Positions 19,931 through 30,339 of a DNA stretch of 64,000 nt are shown here, piece by piece. The DNA is taken from the NCBI RefSeq assembly GCF_001050375.1, contig NZ_KQ130485.1, forward strand, positions 62,001-126,000, in the 5' to 3' direction. Positions within the stretch are counted from its first letter, which is position 1. The number at the start of each line of letters is the position of its first letter. The stretch comes from Catenovulum maritimum (GTDB lineage: Bacteria; Pseudomonadota; Gammaproteobacteria; Enterobacterales; Alteromonadaceae). The translations under genes were made by a program, and so were the position numbers. Under the pieces are notes generated by a model, which did no database searches, was not told where the DNA came from, and saw only the letters and a list, made by a program, of their open reading frames with translations.

Positions 19931-20623
19931 TTAAATAAAGGCAAATGCGTCGGCAAACATATTGGCTTTATCAAGCCCTACCCGAGTAAATTCGTCTCTT
20001 GCCTTTCCAACCATTTCAAAACGTCCTGCACTATAAACATTGTATTCAGCTAAATTAGGAAAATCAGCTAACACGGCATCTATCACGTTACCATTTCGTC
20101 CTTTCCAGTCAGCTGTTGGGTTTTCAATCACTGGGATAAAATGAAATTGTTCGGTTTGCTTCGCTTGCCACTCTTCTAATTGATAAGCAGCGTCCTCATT
20201 TCTTAATCCCCAATAAAAATAAACAGGAGAAGTTAAATTGGTCGCTAACATAGTGTCTGCGATAGATTTGATATAGCTAAAACCTGTTCCACCGGCAAGT
20301 AAAATAGTTGGCTTATCAAAATTTGCTTGTAAGCCAGCATTACCAGAAGGTCCTTTCAATTGAACTTGCTGGTTATTTTTCAAAAAGTCCAATGCTGCAG
20401 ATGTGTAATCATCACCGACCGCAGAGCCTATATGCAGCTCAATAATGCCTTTCTCTATTGGTGAATTAGCAATAGAGAAAGGTCTCGCATCATTTTCGTT
20501 TAAGATAACTTCAATATATTGTCCGGCTATAAATTCGAACGGCTCACTCGGCTTTAAAATTACTTTGGCCACAAACTCGGTGAGCTGAGCAATTTCGATA
20601 ACTTCACAATTAATTACGGGCAT
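19931..20623 (-). CDS. fre: NAD(P)H-flavin reductase Fre
   Basis: Reduces free flavins with NAD(P)H, supplying reduced FMN/FAD to other enzymes. It is a member of the ferredoxin-NADP reductase fold: flavin-binding motif RPFSIANSP (about residue 50), nucleotide-binding LAGGTGFSYIKS (about 110) and the C-terminal MFADAFAFI. At 230 residues it matches E. coli Fre. It lies 71 bp downstream of ubiD on the same strand, an ordering conserved across gammaproteobacteria. Confidence 0.93.
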   Translation of the reverse strand: MPVINCEVIEIAQLTEFVAKVILKPSEPFEFIAGQYIEVILNENDARPFSIANSPIEKGIIELHIGSAVGDDYTSAALDFLKNNQQVQLKGPSGNAGLQANFDKPTILLAGGTGFSYIKSIADTMLATNLTSPVYFYWGLRNEDAAYQLEEWQAKQTEQFHFIPVIENPTADWKGRNGNVIDAVLADFPNLAEYNVYSAGRFEMVGKARDEFTRVGLDKANMFADAFAFI

Positions 20624-20694
20624 TTAATTATCTCATTTGATTAAAATTATATTTCATATTTAAGGTTAAGTATTTTAACGACAAAGCAGTTAGA

Positions 20695-22164
20695 TTACTT
20701 AAAAATTTCAAGTTCATCCCAAATATCATCAACTTTCTGCTTAATATCTTCATCCATCTCAATGGCTTCCCCCCACTCCCTATCGGTTTCACCAGGCCAT
20801 TTATTGGTCGCATCCATTCCCATTTTAGAGCCTAATCCGGAAACAGGCGAAGCAAAATCTAAATAATCAATTGGCGTATTTTCAATTAAAGTTGTGTCCC
20901 TAGCTGGATCCATTCTGGTTGTAATCGCCCAAATAACATCTTTCCAATCTCTGGCATTAACATCATCATCACAAACAATCACAAATTTGGTGTACATAAA
21001 TTGACGTAAGAAAGACCAAACGCCCATCATGACTCGCTTGGCATGTCCTGGGTATTGCTTCTTCATTGTAACCACGGCTAGTCGATAGGAGCAGCCCTCT
21101 GGTGGTAAATAAAAATCGACTATTTCAGGAAATTGCTTCTGTAAAATTGGTACAAATACTTCATTTAAAGCAACGCCTAAAATCGCAGGCTCATCAGGCG
21201 GACGTCCAGTATAGGTACTGTGATAAATAGGATCTTTTCGATGAGTGATATGTGTCACTGTAAAGACAGGAAAATCATCAACTTCGTTATAATATCCAGT
21301 GTGATCGCCGTATGGACCTTCCGGAGCAACTTCATCAGGGTCTATATACCCTTCTAATACAAATTCCGCACTCGCTGGTACTTGCAAATCATTACTTAAG
21401 CAAGTACTTACTTCGGTTGAAGAACCTCTTAACAAACCAGCAAAGGCATATTCGGATAAAGTATCAGGTACAGGTGTTACCGCCCCCAAAATAGTAGCAG
21501 GATCAGCCCCTAAGGCGACAGATACAGGGTAAGGTTTACCTGGGTGTGCTTTTTTCCACTCTTGAAAATCTAACGCCCCACCTCGATGAGATAACCAGCG
21601 CATTATTAGCTTATTTTTACCTAATAATTGTTGGCGATAAATACCTAAATTTTGTCTTTCTTTATTCGGGCCTTTAGTAATAGTTAGACCCCAAGTAATC
21701 AAAGGTGCAACATCACCAGGCCAGCAGTGCTGAATAGGCAATTTAGTTAAATCAACCGCTTCACCAGAAATGACGACTTGTTGGCAATTCGGTTTTTTAA
21801 CTTTTTTTGGTGCCATGTTTAATACTTGCTTGTACAAAGGCAGCTTAGCAAAAGCATCTTTAAAACCTTTTGGTGGTTCTGGCTCTTTTAACATAGCTAA
21901 TAACTTGCCCACTTCTCTGAGCGCACTGACAGATTCTTGCCCCATGCCTAAAGCCACTCGTTCAGGCGTGCCAAATAAATTACATAACACGGGCACATCA
22001 TAACCAATTGGGTTTTCAAATAATAATGCAGGGCCTTCAGCTCTTAAAACACGATCGCTAATCTCTGTCATTTCCAAATGAGTTGAAATGGGTTTTGAGA
22101 TCCGTTTTAACAAACCTTTTTCTTCTAAAATTTCAATGAATTCACGTAAATCTTTATATTGCAT
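20695..22164 (-). CDS. ubiD: 3-octaprenyl-4-hydroxybenzoate carboxy-lyase UbiD
   Basis: Prenylated-FMN-dependent decarboxylase of ubiquinone biosynthesis; it needs the cofactor made by UbiX, which is not in this window. Family motifs are [20 protein letters not shown] and [12 protein letters not shown] (the last with the catalytic Glu/metal region). The frame is open back to 22236, but the product should start at ATG 22164 ([14 protein letters not shown]). That start has AAGGG upstream and gives 489 residues, close to the 497 of E. coli. It is followed by fre. Confidence 0.93.
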   Translation of the reverse strand: MQYKDLREFIEILEEKGLLKRISKPISTHLEMTEISDRVLRAEGPALLFENPIGYDVPVLCNLFGTPERVALGMGQESVSALREVGKLLAMLKEPEPPKGFKDAFAKLPLYKQVLNMAPKKVKKPNCQQVVISGEAVDLTKLPIQHCWPGDVAPLITWGLTITKGPNKERQNLGIYRQQLLGKNKLIMRWLSHRGGALDFQEWKKAHPGKPYPVSVALGADPATILGAVTPVPDTLSEYAFAGLLRGSSTEVSTCLSNDLQVPASAEFVLEGYIDPDEVAPEGPYGDHTGYYNEVDDFPVFTVTHITHRKDPIYHSTYTGRPPDEPAILGVALNEVFVPILQKQFPEIVDFYLPPEGCSYRLAVVTMKKQYPGHAKRVMMGVWSFLRQFMYTKFVIVCDDDVNARDWKDVIWAITTRMDPARDTTLIENTPIDYLDFASPVSGLGSKMGMDATNKWPGETDREWGEAIEMDEDIKQKVDDIWDELEIFK

Positions 22165-22311
22165 CAAATATGCACCCTTAACATATGCAGAAAACCTTAA
22201 AATATGCACTATATCAAGTATTATGGTACAAATCATTTACTGGATAAGATCTCTAGAATATCCTATAAATTAAAGATAAAAACGAATCTAACCTGCGACC
22301 TAACTTATTTA

Positions 22312-25041
22312 ATGACCCTATTATTAAGCCGTACCTTAATTAGTGCTCTACTTTACTTTTTCCTCGCACAGCTAGGGTTGCAACTTGCTATTCCACCAGG
22401 CTTCGCTAGCGCTATCTGGCCAGCTGCAGGTTTAGCCCTAGCGCTATGCTTAGTTTGGCATCCGAGAATACTAGCGGGTGTCTTTGTCGGCTCTGTTGCC
22501 TCTAACTTATTTGTTGTAGAAACGATTCAAATTGAGAGTATATTAATCGCCTTGGGAATAGGTGTAGGCTGCTGCTTACAAGCTTTTGTTGGTTACCAAT
22601 TATTAAACAAACTCACCATAAATAATAAATGGATATTATCGCCAATCAGAATTCGTAGCTTCATTATAAAAGCTGGACCGATTAGTTGTTTGGTTTCAGC
22701 TTCGATAGGCAGCTTAACCTTACTCGCCAGTCAGCAAATTGAAATAACCGCTTTTAGTTTTACTTGGTTAACCTGGTGGATAGGAGACATGTTAGGTTGC
22801 TTATTCATTACGCCACTACTGTTAATTTTTTTCCATAAAGAAAAACACCAAAGTAAATTTAAAATAAGCCAAGTAGTCGCACCAAGTGTACTCATTTTCA
22901 GCTTAGTCATTATCGTTTTTAGCTTTAATAAAAACGATAGTATAGAAAAAGCCAACCAAGAACTCGTTGCAGATAACCAAAAGCTAGCCCTTCAATTCGA
23001 AAAAGAGTTAGAGAGATATTTAATTTATTTAAGGGCTTTTAAGGGGTTTTATCTCGGTAGTAATTTTGTTGATTCTGTCGAATTTAATACCTACGCTTCA
23101 AACTTGATTAAGTCATCTGACGCAATACAAACTATCAGTTGGGTACCAAGAGTGCCGAGAGGGAAACAAGAAGAGTTTATTAGTCAAATTTCAGCTCAGC
23201 ACAACAGAGCCATTAAAATTAGCCAGCTAACCAATATAACAACCACCCAAGATTTATTCCCGATAGCTTATTGCTTTTCACCACGCGATGGCTCCGAGCA
23301 ATACTTGGGTATAAATGTTTCTTCAGAGAAAAATAGATTAGAAACACTCACCAGAGCTTGGCGCCTAAATCAAGTGAGTTTAAGTAAAGCCGTTTTATCA
23401 AATGATAAACTCAACCAGAGTCATTTTTACTCAGGTTACCTCTTTACTCCCTTATTTTTAAATTCCCTTAATCAAGAAAGGCAAAATGATAACTTAATTG
23501 GCTTTCTTGTATTAGAAATCAATTACCAAAGATTATTTGATAACCTAATCAAAACAACATTTAACCCAAGCCAAATTAATCACTACTCTTTCACAATTAC
23601 TGCAGCTTCTGGTACCAAAGTATATCAATTGGGAGATATCCCTGCGGCTAATATAAAATCAAGCTATTCAATTAACAAAGTGGGTCAACAATGGTCGATT
23701 GACGTGACGAGTAAAACTATCTACTTATATAACAGAAAAGATTGGCAGAGTTGGTCTATTTTAGTATTTGGCGCGCTTATCACCATAATGTTACAAATAT
23801 TTATTTTATGGCTTACTAGCAATAACAATCACATAGCGAAACAAGTCAAAGTTAAAACTCGTAGTCTAAGCCAAGCCAAATCTAAAGCAGAGCAAGCCAC
23901 ATTACAGAAAAGCTACTTTTTAGCCAATATGAGCCATGAACTAAGAACGCCACTCAATGCAATTATGGGCTTAGCTGATATATTAAAAAGCAGTCAGCTT
24001 ACAGAGCAACAAAACGAAAAGATAAATAAAATATCGCAAGCATCTCATACCTTATTGAGCTTGATAAGTGACATTCTTGATGTGACCAAGATTGAGTCAG
24101 GAAAGATAGAATTAGAGCTGAGTCCATTTTCTTTAACCAGCAGCCTAAATAAAATAAATGCGCTATTTCAAGAGCAAATGGAAAAGAAAGGATTATCATT
24201 CAAAATCACCTACACTGAGCAAAACAATCATTGGTTCGTTGGAGATAGCCATAGAATTGAGCAAATATTAATGAACCTATGCGGCAACGCGATTAAATTC
24301 ACCGAACAAGGTGGGATTAGTATTATTGTTGAACAAAGCAAATACGATGCAGGCAAGAGTTTAATTCAGTTTAGAGTTGTCGATACTGGAATAGGCATAG
24401 AGCAAAACCGACTCAAAGCCATTTTTGATTCTTTCGTACAGGAAGATTCCAGTATTACACGTCAGTATGGCGGCAGTGGGTTAGGCTTAAGTATTTGCAG
24501 AAAGCTAGTCACTTTAATGGGTTCAGAATTAACTTGTGATAGTAAAAAAGGGATAGGTAGTCGATTCTGCTTTGAACTAATATTGCCTCATGCAGATATT
24601 GTTTCAACTTCAGAAATCGATCCTGTTAAAGAAAAAGCACAAGCAGTCAAAAACCTAGAAAACAAACAAGTTTTAATTGCCGAAGATAATGATATCAATC
24701 AGCAAATAATTGCATATCAAATGGAAGCTTTAGGCGCCAAATTATCTTTAGCCAATAATGGGCAAGAAGCTGTCAATTTAGTTCAATCCAATAAATTTGA
24801 TTTAATTTTGATGGATATTCAAATGCCTGTATTAGATGGAATTAGTGCAACACGACAAATATTGGAGCTTGAAAACGGTCATTCGACTCCTATCATTGCA
24901 ATGACAGCCAATGTCTCGGTACAAGATAAACAAGCCTGTTTTGAAGCTGGAATGCAAGCGCACATTGGCAAGCCGTTTGATGTGGTAAAACTACACCAAG
25001 TATTAAATAAAGCGCTAGGAAATAATATCAATAAGATATAA
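22312..25041 (+). CDS. MASE1-CHASE membrane hybrid histidine kinase
   Basis: Large sensor kinase (about 909 residues from this start). An N-terminal MASE1-type integral-membrane block of about eight helices (GFASAIWPAAGLALA) is followed by a periplasmic CHASE domain (about 190-450, with AIQTISWVPRVPR). A last membrane helix precedes HisKA with His542 in ANMSHELRTPLN, the HATPase (NAIKF, DTGIGI, GSGLGLS) and a receiver with Asp835 in LILMDIQMP. There is no HPt domain, so a separate phosphotransfer protein is needed. The frame is open from 22204; ATG 22312 begins the first membrane helix and is my choice, though no good Shine-Dalgarno is seen for either start. Confidence 0.87.
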   Translation: MTLLLSRTLISALLYFFLAQLGLQLAIPPGFASAIWPAAGLALALCLVWHPRILAGVFVGSVASNLFVVETIQIESILIALGIGVGCCLQAFVGYQLLNKLTINNKWILSPIRIRSFIIKAGPISCLVSASIGSLTLLASQQIEITAFSFTWLTWWIGDMLGCLFITPLLLIFFHKEKHQSKFKISQVVAPSVLIFSLVIIVFSFNKNDSIEKANQELVADNQKLALQFEKELERYLIYLRAFKGFYLGSNFVDSVEFNTYASNLIKSSDAIQTISWVPRVPRGKQEEFISQISAQHNRAIKISQLTNITTTQDLFPIAYCFSPRDGSEQYLGINVSSEKNRLETLTRAWRLNQVSLSKAVLSNDKLNQSHFYSGYLFTPLFLNSLNQERQNDNLIGFLVLEINYQRLFDNLIKTTFNPSQINHYSFTITAASGTKVYQLGDIPAANIKSSYSINKVGQQWSIDVTSKTIYLYNRKDWQSWSILVFGALITIMLQIFILWLTSNNNHIAKQVKVKTRSLSQAKSKAEQATLQKSYFLANMSHELRTPLNAIMGLADILKSSQLTEQQNEKINKISQASHTLLSLISDILDVTKIESGKIELELSPFSLTSSLNKINALFQEQMEKKGLSFKITYTEQNNHWFVGDSHRIEQILMNLCGNAIKFTEQGGISIIVEQSKYDAGKSLIQFRVVDTGIGIEQNRLKAIFDSFVQEDSSITRQYGGSGLGLSICRKLVTLMGSELTCDSKKGIGSRFCFELILPHADIVSTSEIDPVKEKAQAVKNLENKQVLIAEDNDINQQIIAYQMEALGAKLSLANNGQEAVNLVQSNKFDLILMDIQMPVLDGISATRQILELENGHSTPIIAMTANVSVQDKQACFEAGMQAHIGKPFDVVKLHQVLNKALGNNINKI

Positions 25042-25053
25042 ATGGAAGAAGTA

Positions 25054-25497
25054 ATGCCAAACGATAAATATCAAAAAGATATAAAAAAGTTAATAACTAA
25101 CACGTTAGATATTACCCCTAAACAATTAAATAGCTTAGTTGAGTTAATAACTTTAACAAACCAATTCATCCATGATGATAAAGATCTCAATCGAGATCTA
25201 TCGCTACTGGAAGATCTGAGCGAATTAGATGTTCAGGATAATGCTTGCATGGCATATTGTTTAGATAAATTGATAGATAAAATAGAAAAGTATGAAAGCA
25301 CTAAAAATTTAACGCCAAATCAAAAACTTGTTATTTTGATGAAGCAAACAAAAACAAAACAAAAAGAACTTTCGCACATAGTTCCACAAAGTATTATTTC
25401 AGAACTAGTCAATGGTAAGAGACAATTAACAATAAGGCATATAAAAGAGTTTGCACAATACTTTAAAGTTGACCCAAGTTTTTTTATTAACACTTAA
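25054..25497 (+). CDS. Orphan HigA-like HTH protein
   Basis: Cytoplasmic DNA-binding protein of 147 residues. The C-terminal 55 residues form an HTH (KQKELSHIVPQSIISELVNGKR...) typical of HigA-family antitoxins (COG5499). The N-terminal helical part matches the longer members of that family. No HigB-like toxin gene is adjacent on either side. ATG 25054 is preferred over 25042 because GGAAG lies five bases before it. It follows the hybrid kinase stop by only 12 bases, so it is probably co-transcribed and may be a regulator for that locus rather than an antitoxin. Confidence 0.72.
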   Translation: MPNDKYQKDIKKLITNTLDITPKQLNSLVELITLTNQFIHDDKDLNRDLSLLEDLSELDVQDNACMAYCLDKLIDKIEKYESTKNLTPNQKLVILMKQTKTKQKELSHIVPQSIISELVNGKRQLTIRHIKEFAQYFKVDPSFFINT

Positions 25498-25574
25498 TTA
25501 GGTAATACTGCCTTGTTCGTGTTAAATTAATGTAACCAAAATATTAAACTAGGCTGAAATCATTATAATTCGAT

Positions 25575-26687
25575 ATGTCTTATCTCAGATTTTCACTCCT
25601 AATTTTTCTATTTTTTAGCCCACTGTCTTTTGCTAAAACAGCCCCCATACCGGTAACAGTTGTATTCCCAAATAAGCCTGATTACGCTTATTTTAAATCT
25701 ATGCACAACTTAATGCTGGTTGCCGCTTCGCAACTAAACATTAAATTATCTGTCGTTTATAGTCATAATAATAGGCATTATGTCCTACAAAAAATTCATG
25801 AAGAATTCACTAGTAGCCAGCAGCCAAAATACTTAATTCTACCACCTATGCATAATGTATTAGAGCCAGCATTAAAATTGGCACAAAAGCATAAGACTCA
25901 AGTCATCACAATAAACAGCAAACCGCCCGAACAGGAGCAAGCCAAGCTAATAGGTCCCAGACTTATTTACCCAAATTGGATAGCATCAATCTCTAGCCCT
26001 GATGTTCAAGTTGGCTACCAACTCGCAAATGACTTAATACAAGCAGCAAAAACAAAATTAAAAGAGAATGAAAAAGTTAGGGTATTAGCTTTACTAGGCA
26101 GGAAGAATAATACTGCTTCCGATGAAAGAGGGTTAGGTCTAAAACAAGCCTTGCAAGAATACAGTAATACAACTGAATTAGTTGGCTGGCACCATGTAGG
26201 TTGGAGTAAAAAACTATCACGCCCTAAGTTGCATAAGTTGGCAAAAGAATTACCAAAATTTGATATCCTTTGGGTGCCGGGTGATTCTATTGCAGACGCT
26301 GCTATTAGTATATTCTCTCAATACAATTTAATTGCTGGTAAAGATTATATTCTAGGTGGGATAGACTGGTCCAATAATGGATTAGAAGCGGTAACGAGCG
26401 GCCAACAAATTATTAATTATGGAGGCCAATACTTAGATGGTGTTAGAGCTTTAATCTTAATTAGTGATTATGATAAAGGCATAGATATTTTACAACATGG
26501 AAGTGCTGAGCTAATCACACCATTTGTTCGTATAGATAAAACCAATATTCGAGACTATCTAAACTTTATCAATGAAAAAAAATGGCTAAAGATTAACTTT
26601 GTTAATTTTACCTCAGCGAACAACCCAGCTAATAAATATCAGTTTACCATGCTAGATTTATTAAAAATGCAAAAAGCACAGCAATAA
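25575..26687 (+). CDS. Solitary periplasmic substrate-binding protein (type 1 fold)
   Basis: Exported protein (signal peptide ending SFA, about residue 20) with a type 1 periplasmic-binding fold resembling sugar/autoinducer-binding proteins. Recognisable elements are the early VTVVFPNKPD strand, WVPGDSIADAA, GGIDWSNNGLEAV and YGGQYLDGVRAL. Length 370. No ABC permease or ATPase is nearby; the upstream neighbours are a periplasm-facing hybrid kinase and an HTH gene, so a sensory role is possible (inference). A degraded relative lies at about 31988-32411. Confidence 0.75.
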   Translation: MSYLRFSLLIFLFFSPLSFAKTAPIPVTVVFPNKPDYAYFKSMHNLMLVAASQLNIKLSVVYSHNNRHYVLQKIHEEFTSSQQPKYLILPPMHNVLEPALKLAQKHKTQVITINSKPPEQEQAKLIGPRLIYPNWIASISSPDVQVGYQLANDLIQAAKTKLKENEKVRVLALLGRKNNTASDERGLGLKQALQEYSNTTELVGWHHVGWSKKLSRPKLHKLAKELPKFDILWVPGDSIADAAISIFSQYNLIAGKDYILGGIDWSNNGLEAVTSGQQIINYGGQYLDGVRALILISDYDKGIDILQHGSAELITPFVRIDKTNIRDYLNFINEKKWLKINFVNFTSANNPANKYQFTMLDLLKMQKAQQ

Positions 26688-26761
26688 GTGATCTACCATG
26701 ATAATAAAATGCTATACCAAATATTGCCTATATTAGGCATAACAACTAATAGAGATTCAAT

Positions 26762-27340
26762 ATGAAATATAAATTTAATAAGTTCAGTTGGCTATTTACC
26801 TCGACTTTGTTGATTTGCTTAAGCACAACAGCGTCTGCTAGCACAAAAGATAATTGCCCAGAACTGCTAAACTTCAGTGCAAAAAAGCTACATAGTAAAA
26901 AGGTGATAGATTTTTGTAGCCAATTTAACAACAAAGTTTTATTAGTCGTAAACACAGCGAGCCAATGTGGATTTACACCTCAGTTTAAACAACTAGAAGC
27001 TCTATATAAAAAATATAAAACTCAAGGGTTAGAAATTGTAGGTTTCCCTTCTGATGATTTTTTCCAAGAGCATGATAGTGAATCAGAAACGGCAGAAGTC
27101 TGTTATGTTAATTATGGTGTTAGCTTTGCTATGCTCAGTTCAAGTGCAGTAAGAGGTAGTGATGTAAACCCCTTTTATAAACAACTAATAGAACAAAGCG
27201 ATACTTCACCAAAATGGAACTTTTATAAGTACTTAGTCGATCCACAAGGAAAAGTTACTAATGTCTACTCTTCAAGAGAAGAACCATTAGGTGGTGAGCT
27301 TGAAAAACAAATACAGCAATTACTAAAAACCAAAATATAA
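26762..27340 (+). CDS. Glutathione peroxidase, exported
   Basis: Thiol peroxidase of the GPx family. The peroxidatic Cys69 lies in NTASQCGFTPQ, with Gln in FFQEHDSE and Trp in PKWNFYKYLV completing the catalytic set. A second cysteine (EVCYVNYG) sits where the resolving Cys of thioredoxin-dependent members lies. The usual FPCNQF cysteine is Ser here (FPSDDF). A signal peptide (cleavage after ASA, about residue 26) points to the periplasm, unlike cytoplasmic BtuE. It is monocistronic; a small hairpin at about 26725 precedes it. Confidence 0.87.
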   Translation: MKYKFNKFSWLFTSTLLICLSTTASASTKDNCPELLNFSAKKLHSKKVIDFCSQFNNKVLLVVNTASQCGFTPQFKQLEALYKKYKTQGLEIVGFPSDDFFQEHDSESETAEVCYVNYGVSFAMLSSSAVRGSDVNPFYKQLIEQSDTSPKWNFYKYLVDPQGKVTNVYSSREEPLGGELEKQIQQLLKTKI

Positions 27341-27406
27341 ATACTAAATTTAAAAAGACTAGCACAATAACTCTGTTAAAATAGACAGTTCATTTAAGGA
27401 GTTATT

Positions 27407-29218
27407 GTGTCTGAAAAAACTGCATTATCTATACTGAATTCTGTTTTTGGTTACCCTGAGTTCAGATCTGGTCAACATGAAGTCATCCAAGAATTGATTT
27501 CAGGTAAAGATTGCTTAGCCGTAATGCCAACAGGTAGCGGTAAATCACTTTGCTATCAAGTACCCGCCTTAGTCATGGATGGATATGCACTTGTTATTTC
27601 ACCTTTAATCGCCTTAATGCAAGACCAAGTATCGCAATTAGAAGCATTCGATGTACAAGCCGCTTTTATTAATTCATCGCTCAGTTTTGAGCAACAAGAC
27701 GACGTATTTACTCAGCTGAATCATAATGAACTAAAGGTATTATATGTCGCCCCTGAAAAAATATTTCAGCCCAGCTTTATCAATAGACTACAACAAATAC
27801 AACCCAATTTAATTGCTATTGATGAAGCCCATTGTGTCTCACAATGGGGCCATGACTTTAGACCTGATTATGCACAACTCGGTCAGCTAAGGGATTTCTT
27901 TCCAAGAACCCCAGTCGTCGCTTTAACTGCAACAGCTGATTTAGCAACTCGGTATGACATAAGCCAAATGCTAAGACTTAATCAGGCGTTTGAATATGTT
28001 GGTAGCTTTGATCGACCTAATATTAGATATCTGCATCAAGAAAAATTTAAACCTCTACAACAATTAGAAACTTATCTAGATCAGAAAAAAGGCCAAAGCG
28101 GTATTATTTATTGCACCTCACGCAAAAGAGTTGAAGAAGTAACTGATTTTTTAAGTCGTCATAATTTCAAAGTTGCCGCTTATCATGCTGGCTTTGAGTT
28201 AGAGCAGCGCAATAATGCACAAACAGCCTGGCTAAGAGACGATGTGCAAATTATGGTTGCAACTGTTGCTTTTGGAATGGGGATTAACAAACCCGATGTC
28301 AGGTTCGTCGTACATTATGATATTCCGAGATCTATTGAGAACTATTACCAAGAGACAGGCCGAGCCGGACGAGATGGACTAGAAAGTGAAGCACTTATGT
28401 TATACGAGTTTGCTGATGGAGACCGTGTTAGATGGATGATAGATCAAAACGAAAATCCTCAAAGAGCTGAAATTGAGCATCATAAATTTGCTTCAATGAC
28501 AGCACTTGCAGAAAGTGAAACCTGTCGTCGTCAGGTATTACTTAACTATTTTGGTGAACCAACAGATAAAGCCTGTGGTAATTGTGATATTTGTTTAGAT
28601 CCACCCAAGCGATTTGATGGCATTATCGATGCGCAAAAAGTGCTATCAACAATTTATAGAACCGGTCAAAACTCAGGTTTCAACTATTTAATTGAAGTTC
28701 TAAGAGGTGCTAATACCCAAAGGGTTAGAGAACAAGAACACCAAAATTTATCTGTATACGGTATTGGTAAAGCTAAACCAAATGAATATTGGCTCAGTAT
28801 TTTACGCCAGCTTGTACACCTAGGATTATTAAGAATAGATATTACAGATAATGCTCATTTAAAATTAACCGAAGCAGCCAGGCCGGTGTTACGTGGTGAA
28901 GTCAGTTTAGAATTAGCCTTACCACGAATAGACAGTCAAGCAAGCATCATTAAAGATAAATCTAAATCTACTACTTCTAAACAATATGATAAACGCCTTT
29001 TTGATCGTTTACGCCAAGAAAGAAAACGAATTGCGGATGAATATGATGTACCACCATATATTATATTTAACGATGCCAGTCTAGTTGATATGTGTATTAA
29101 ACAGCCTTCCAATAAAATGGAAATGCTCAAAGTCAGTGGTGTCGGTGCTCGTAAATATGACAAGTATGGAGCTCAATTCATCAAAGAAATTCAGAGTTAT
29201 TTAACCCGTTTCGATTAA
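27407..29218 (+). CDS. recQ: ATP-dependent DNA helicase RecQ
   Basis: 3'-5' SF2 helicase for recombination and fork repair. Motifs: Walker [17 protein letters not shown] box [18 protein letters not shown], motif [12 protein letters not shown]. The RQC zinc site is CRRQ..C..CDIC, and an HRDC domain forms the last 80 residues ([19 protein letters not shown]). Length 603 is normal. It starts with GTG at 27407, preceded by AAGGA six bases upstream. Confidence 0.96.
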   Translation: MSEKTALSILNSVFGYPEFRSGQHEVIQELISGKDCLAVMPTGSGKSLCYQVPALVMDGYALVISPLIALMQDQVSQLEAFDVQAAFINSSLSFEQQDDVFTQLNHNELKVLYVAPEKIFQPSFINRLQQIQPNLIAIDEAHCVSQWGHDFRPDYAQLGQLRDFFPRTPVVALTATADLATRYDISQMLRLNQAFEYVGSFDRPNIRYLHQEKFKPLQQLETYLDQKKGQSGIIYCTSRKRVEEVTDFLSRHNFKVAAYHAGFELEQRNNAQTAWLRDDVQIMVATVAFGMGINKPDVRFVVHYDIPRSIENYYQETGRAGRDGLESEALMLYEFADGDRVRWMIDQNENPQRAEIEHHKFASMTALAESETCRRQVLLNYFGEPTDKACGNCDICLDPPKRFDGIIDAQKVLSTIYRTGQNSGFNYLIEVLRGANTQRVREQEHQNLSVYGIGKAKPNEYWLSILRQLVHLGLLRIDITDNAHLKLTEAARPVLRGEVSLELALPRIDSQASIIKDKSKSTTSKQYDKRLFDRLRQERKRIADEYDVPPYIIFNDASLVDMCIKQPSNKMEMLKVSGVGARKYDKYGAQFIKEIQSYLTRFD

Positions 29219-29245
29219 CCAAATTTAAAAATCAATTGCACATCT

Positions 29246-29271
29246 AAGCTTAGTCCAAACACTAGGCTTTT
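29246..29271 (+). terminator. Probable terminator after recQ
   Basis: A 9-bp stem with one G-T wobble (AAGCTTAGT / ACTAGGCTT) and 6-base loop, followed by a short T-run, lies 27 bases after recQ. The weak tail keeps confidence moderate. Confidence 0.45.
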
Positions 29272-29448
29272 GTCTTAGTTATTATAAAACTAAAATCTCA
29301 ATTCTTTTAGCTTTGCCTTCGCAAGCCTCTTTTTGCTCAGCAATATTTTACTCTGCAACAATTGATAACAAATGATAACAGATAGCATTTTCGGATTGCC
29401 TATACTTAATTTATCCGCTTATCAGTATCCAACAGAGGAGTTCTAACT

Positions 29449-30258
29449 ATGCAAGCACGCATTAAAACTTGTATTTTATCTAGTTTAATTATTAGTTTTG
29501 TTTCGGCCTGTGATTCAGACAATGATATTTATATCGACCCAGATTTACGGCACAGATTAGTTTATCAAGATGATCAGGCAACTGCATGCGGAGACCAAGT
29601 TGGAATCGATTTAAATACCCATGGCAAGTTGCTAGTAGAGAATAATATTGAAGTACATTGTAGTCAAAAGGGTCATGACGGTCTTGCTTATACCGAGAGT
29701 TGCGGCTCTGAGACAGGTTCTATTAATATTTACACTATCCATCAAGGGGATTTAGCAGAGGCCGAAACGCTTGGCTTTACAGCCCTTTCTGAGCTCGATT
29801 CACCTCAGTATGATACACTCTGCGAGTACAATGTTATTTCTGACTATAGAAAATATGCTCTATTAGAACAGCTAGCTAGTCAAACACAAAAATGGCAAAC
29901 AGAGAGCCTGCAAGATTACAAGTTTACATACCATCATAGTTTTGCTGACTGCCCTAGTTTTGCACCTTTACCTAGAGTTGAGATAAGTGTAAGCCAAGGT
30001 AGTGTTAGCCAGGTTTATGATCTCGATACTCAAACACAATTATCTGACCTCTCAGCTTATCAAACTATAGATGAAATAATTGCTAGTCTTAATTTAAAGC
30101 TAAGATTATCTCCAATAAAAGCTGGATTAAATTCAGCTGAGCCATATGAATCACCTAGTTTCTCAGACATAGGTACGCCACTTTCTTATTATATAGATCA
30201 GGGGACAGATTCTTGCGATGCACAGGTCATTGCCTTGTCTAAACCTGAATCAATTTAG
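29449..30258 (+). CDS. Lipoprotein with DUF6174-like C-terminal part
   Basis: Predicted lipoprotein of 269 residues with lipobox VSAC (Cys21) followed by Asp. In E. coli an Asp at +2 retains lipoproteins in the inner membrane; whether that holds here is inference. Residues about 145-255 (WQTESLQDYKFTYHHS, a ISVSQGSVSQVYD strand pair, then SCDAQV at the end) resemble the DUF6174 family. The N-terminal half holds several Cys that could form disulphides. AGAGGAG precedes the ATG. Function unknown; it is a single gene flanked by hairpins. Confidence 0.65.
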   Translation: MQARIKTCILSSLIISFVSACDSDNDIYIDPDLRHRLVYQDDQATACGDQVGIDLNTHGKLLVENNIEVHCSQKGHDGLAYTESCGSETGSINIYTIHQGDLAEAETLGFTALSELDSPQYDTLCEYNVISDYRKYALLEQLASQTQKWQTESLQDYKFTYHHSFADCPSFAPLPRVEISVSQGSVSQVYDLDTQTQLSDLSAYQTIDEIIASLNLKLRLSPIKAGLNSAEPYESPSFSDIGTPLSYYIDQGTDSCDAQVIALSKPESI

Positions 30259-30289
30259 TATTAATCTACTCTACAATTAATCAATACTT

Positions 30290-30318
30290 AAGCCAGCTGT
30301 TCTCGCTGGCTTATTCTC
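30290..30318. terminator. Hairpin terminator between convergent genes
   Basis: A perfect 8-bp stem AAGCCAGC / GCTGGCTT with a 7-base loop and a T-rich tail lies after the lipoprotein gene and before the hemN stop on the other strand. It probably serves the plus-strand gene and possibly both. Confidence 0.65.
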
Positions 30319-30339
30319 TTTTAATCTATAAAAATTAGT

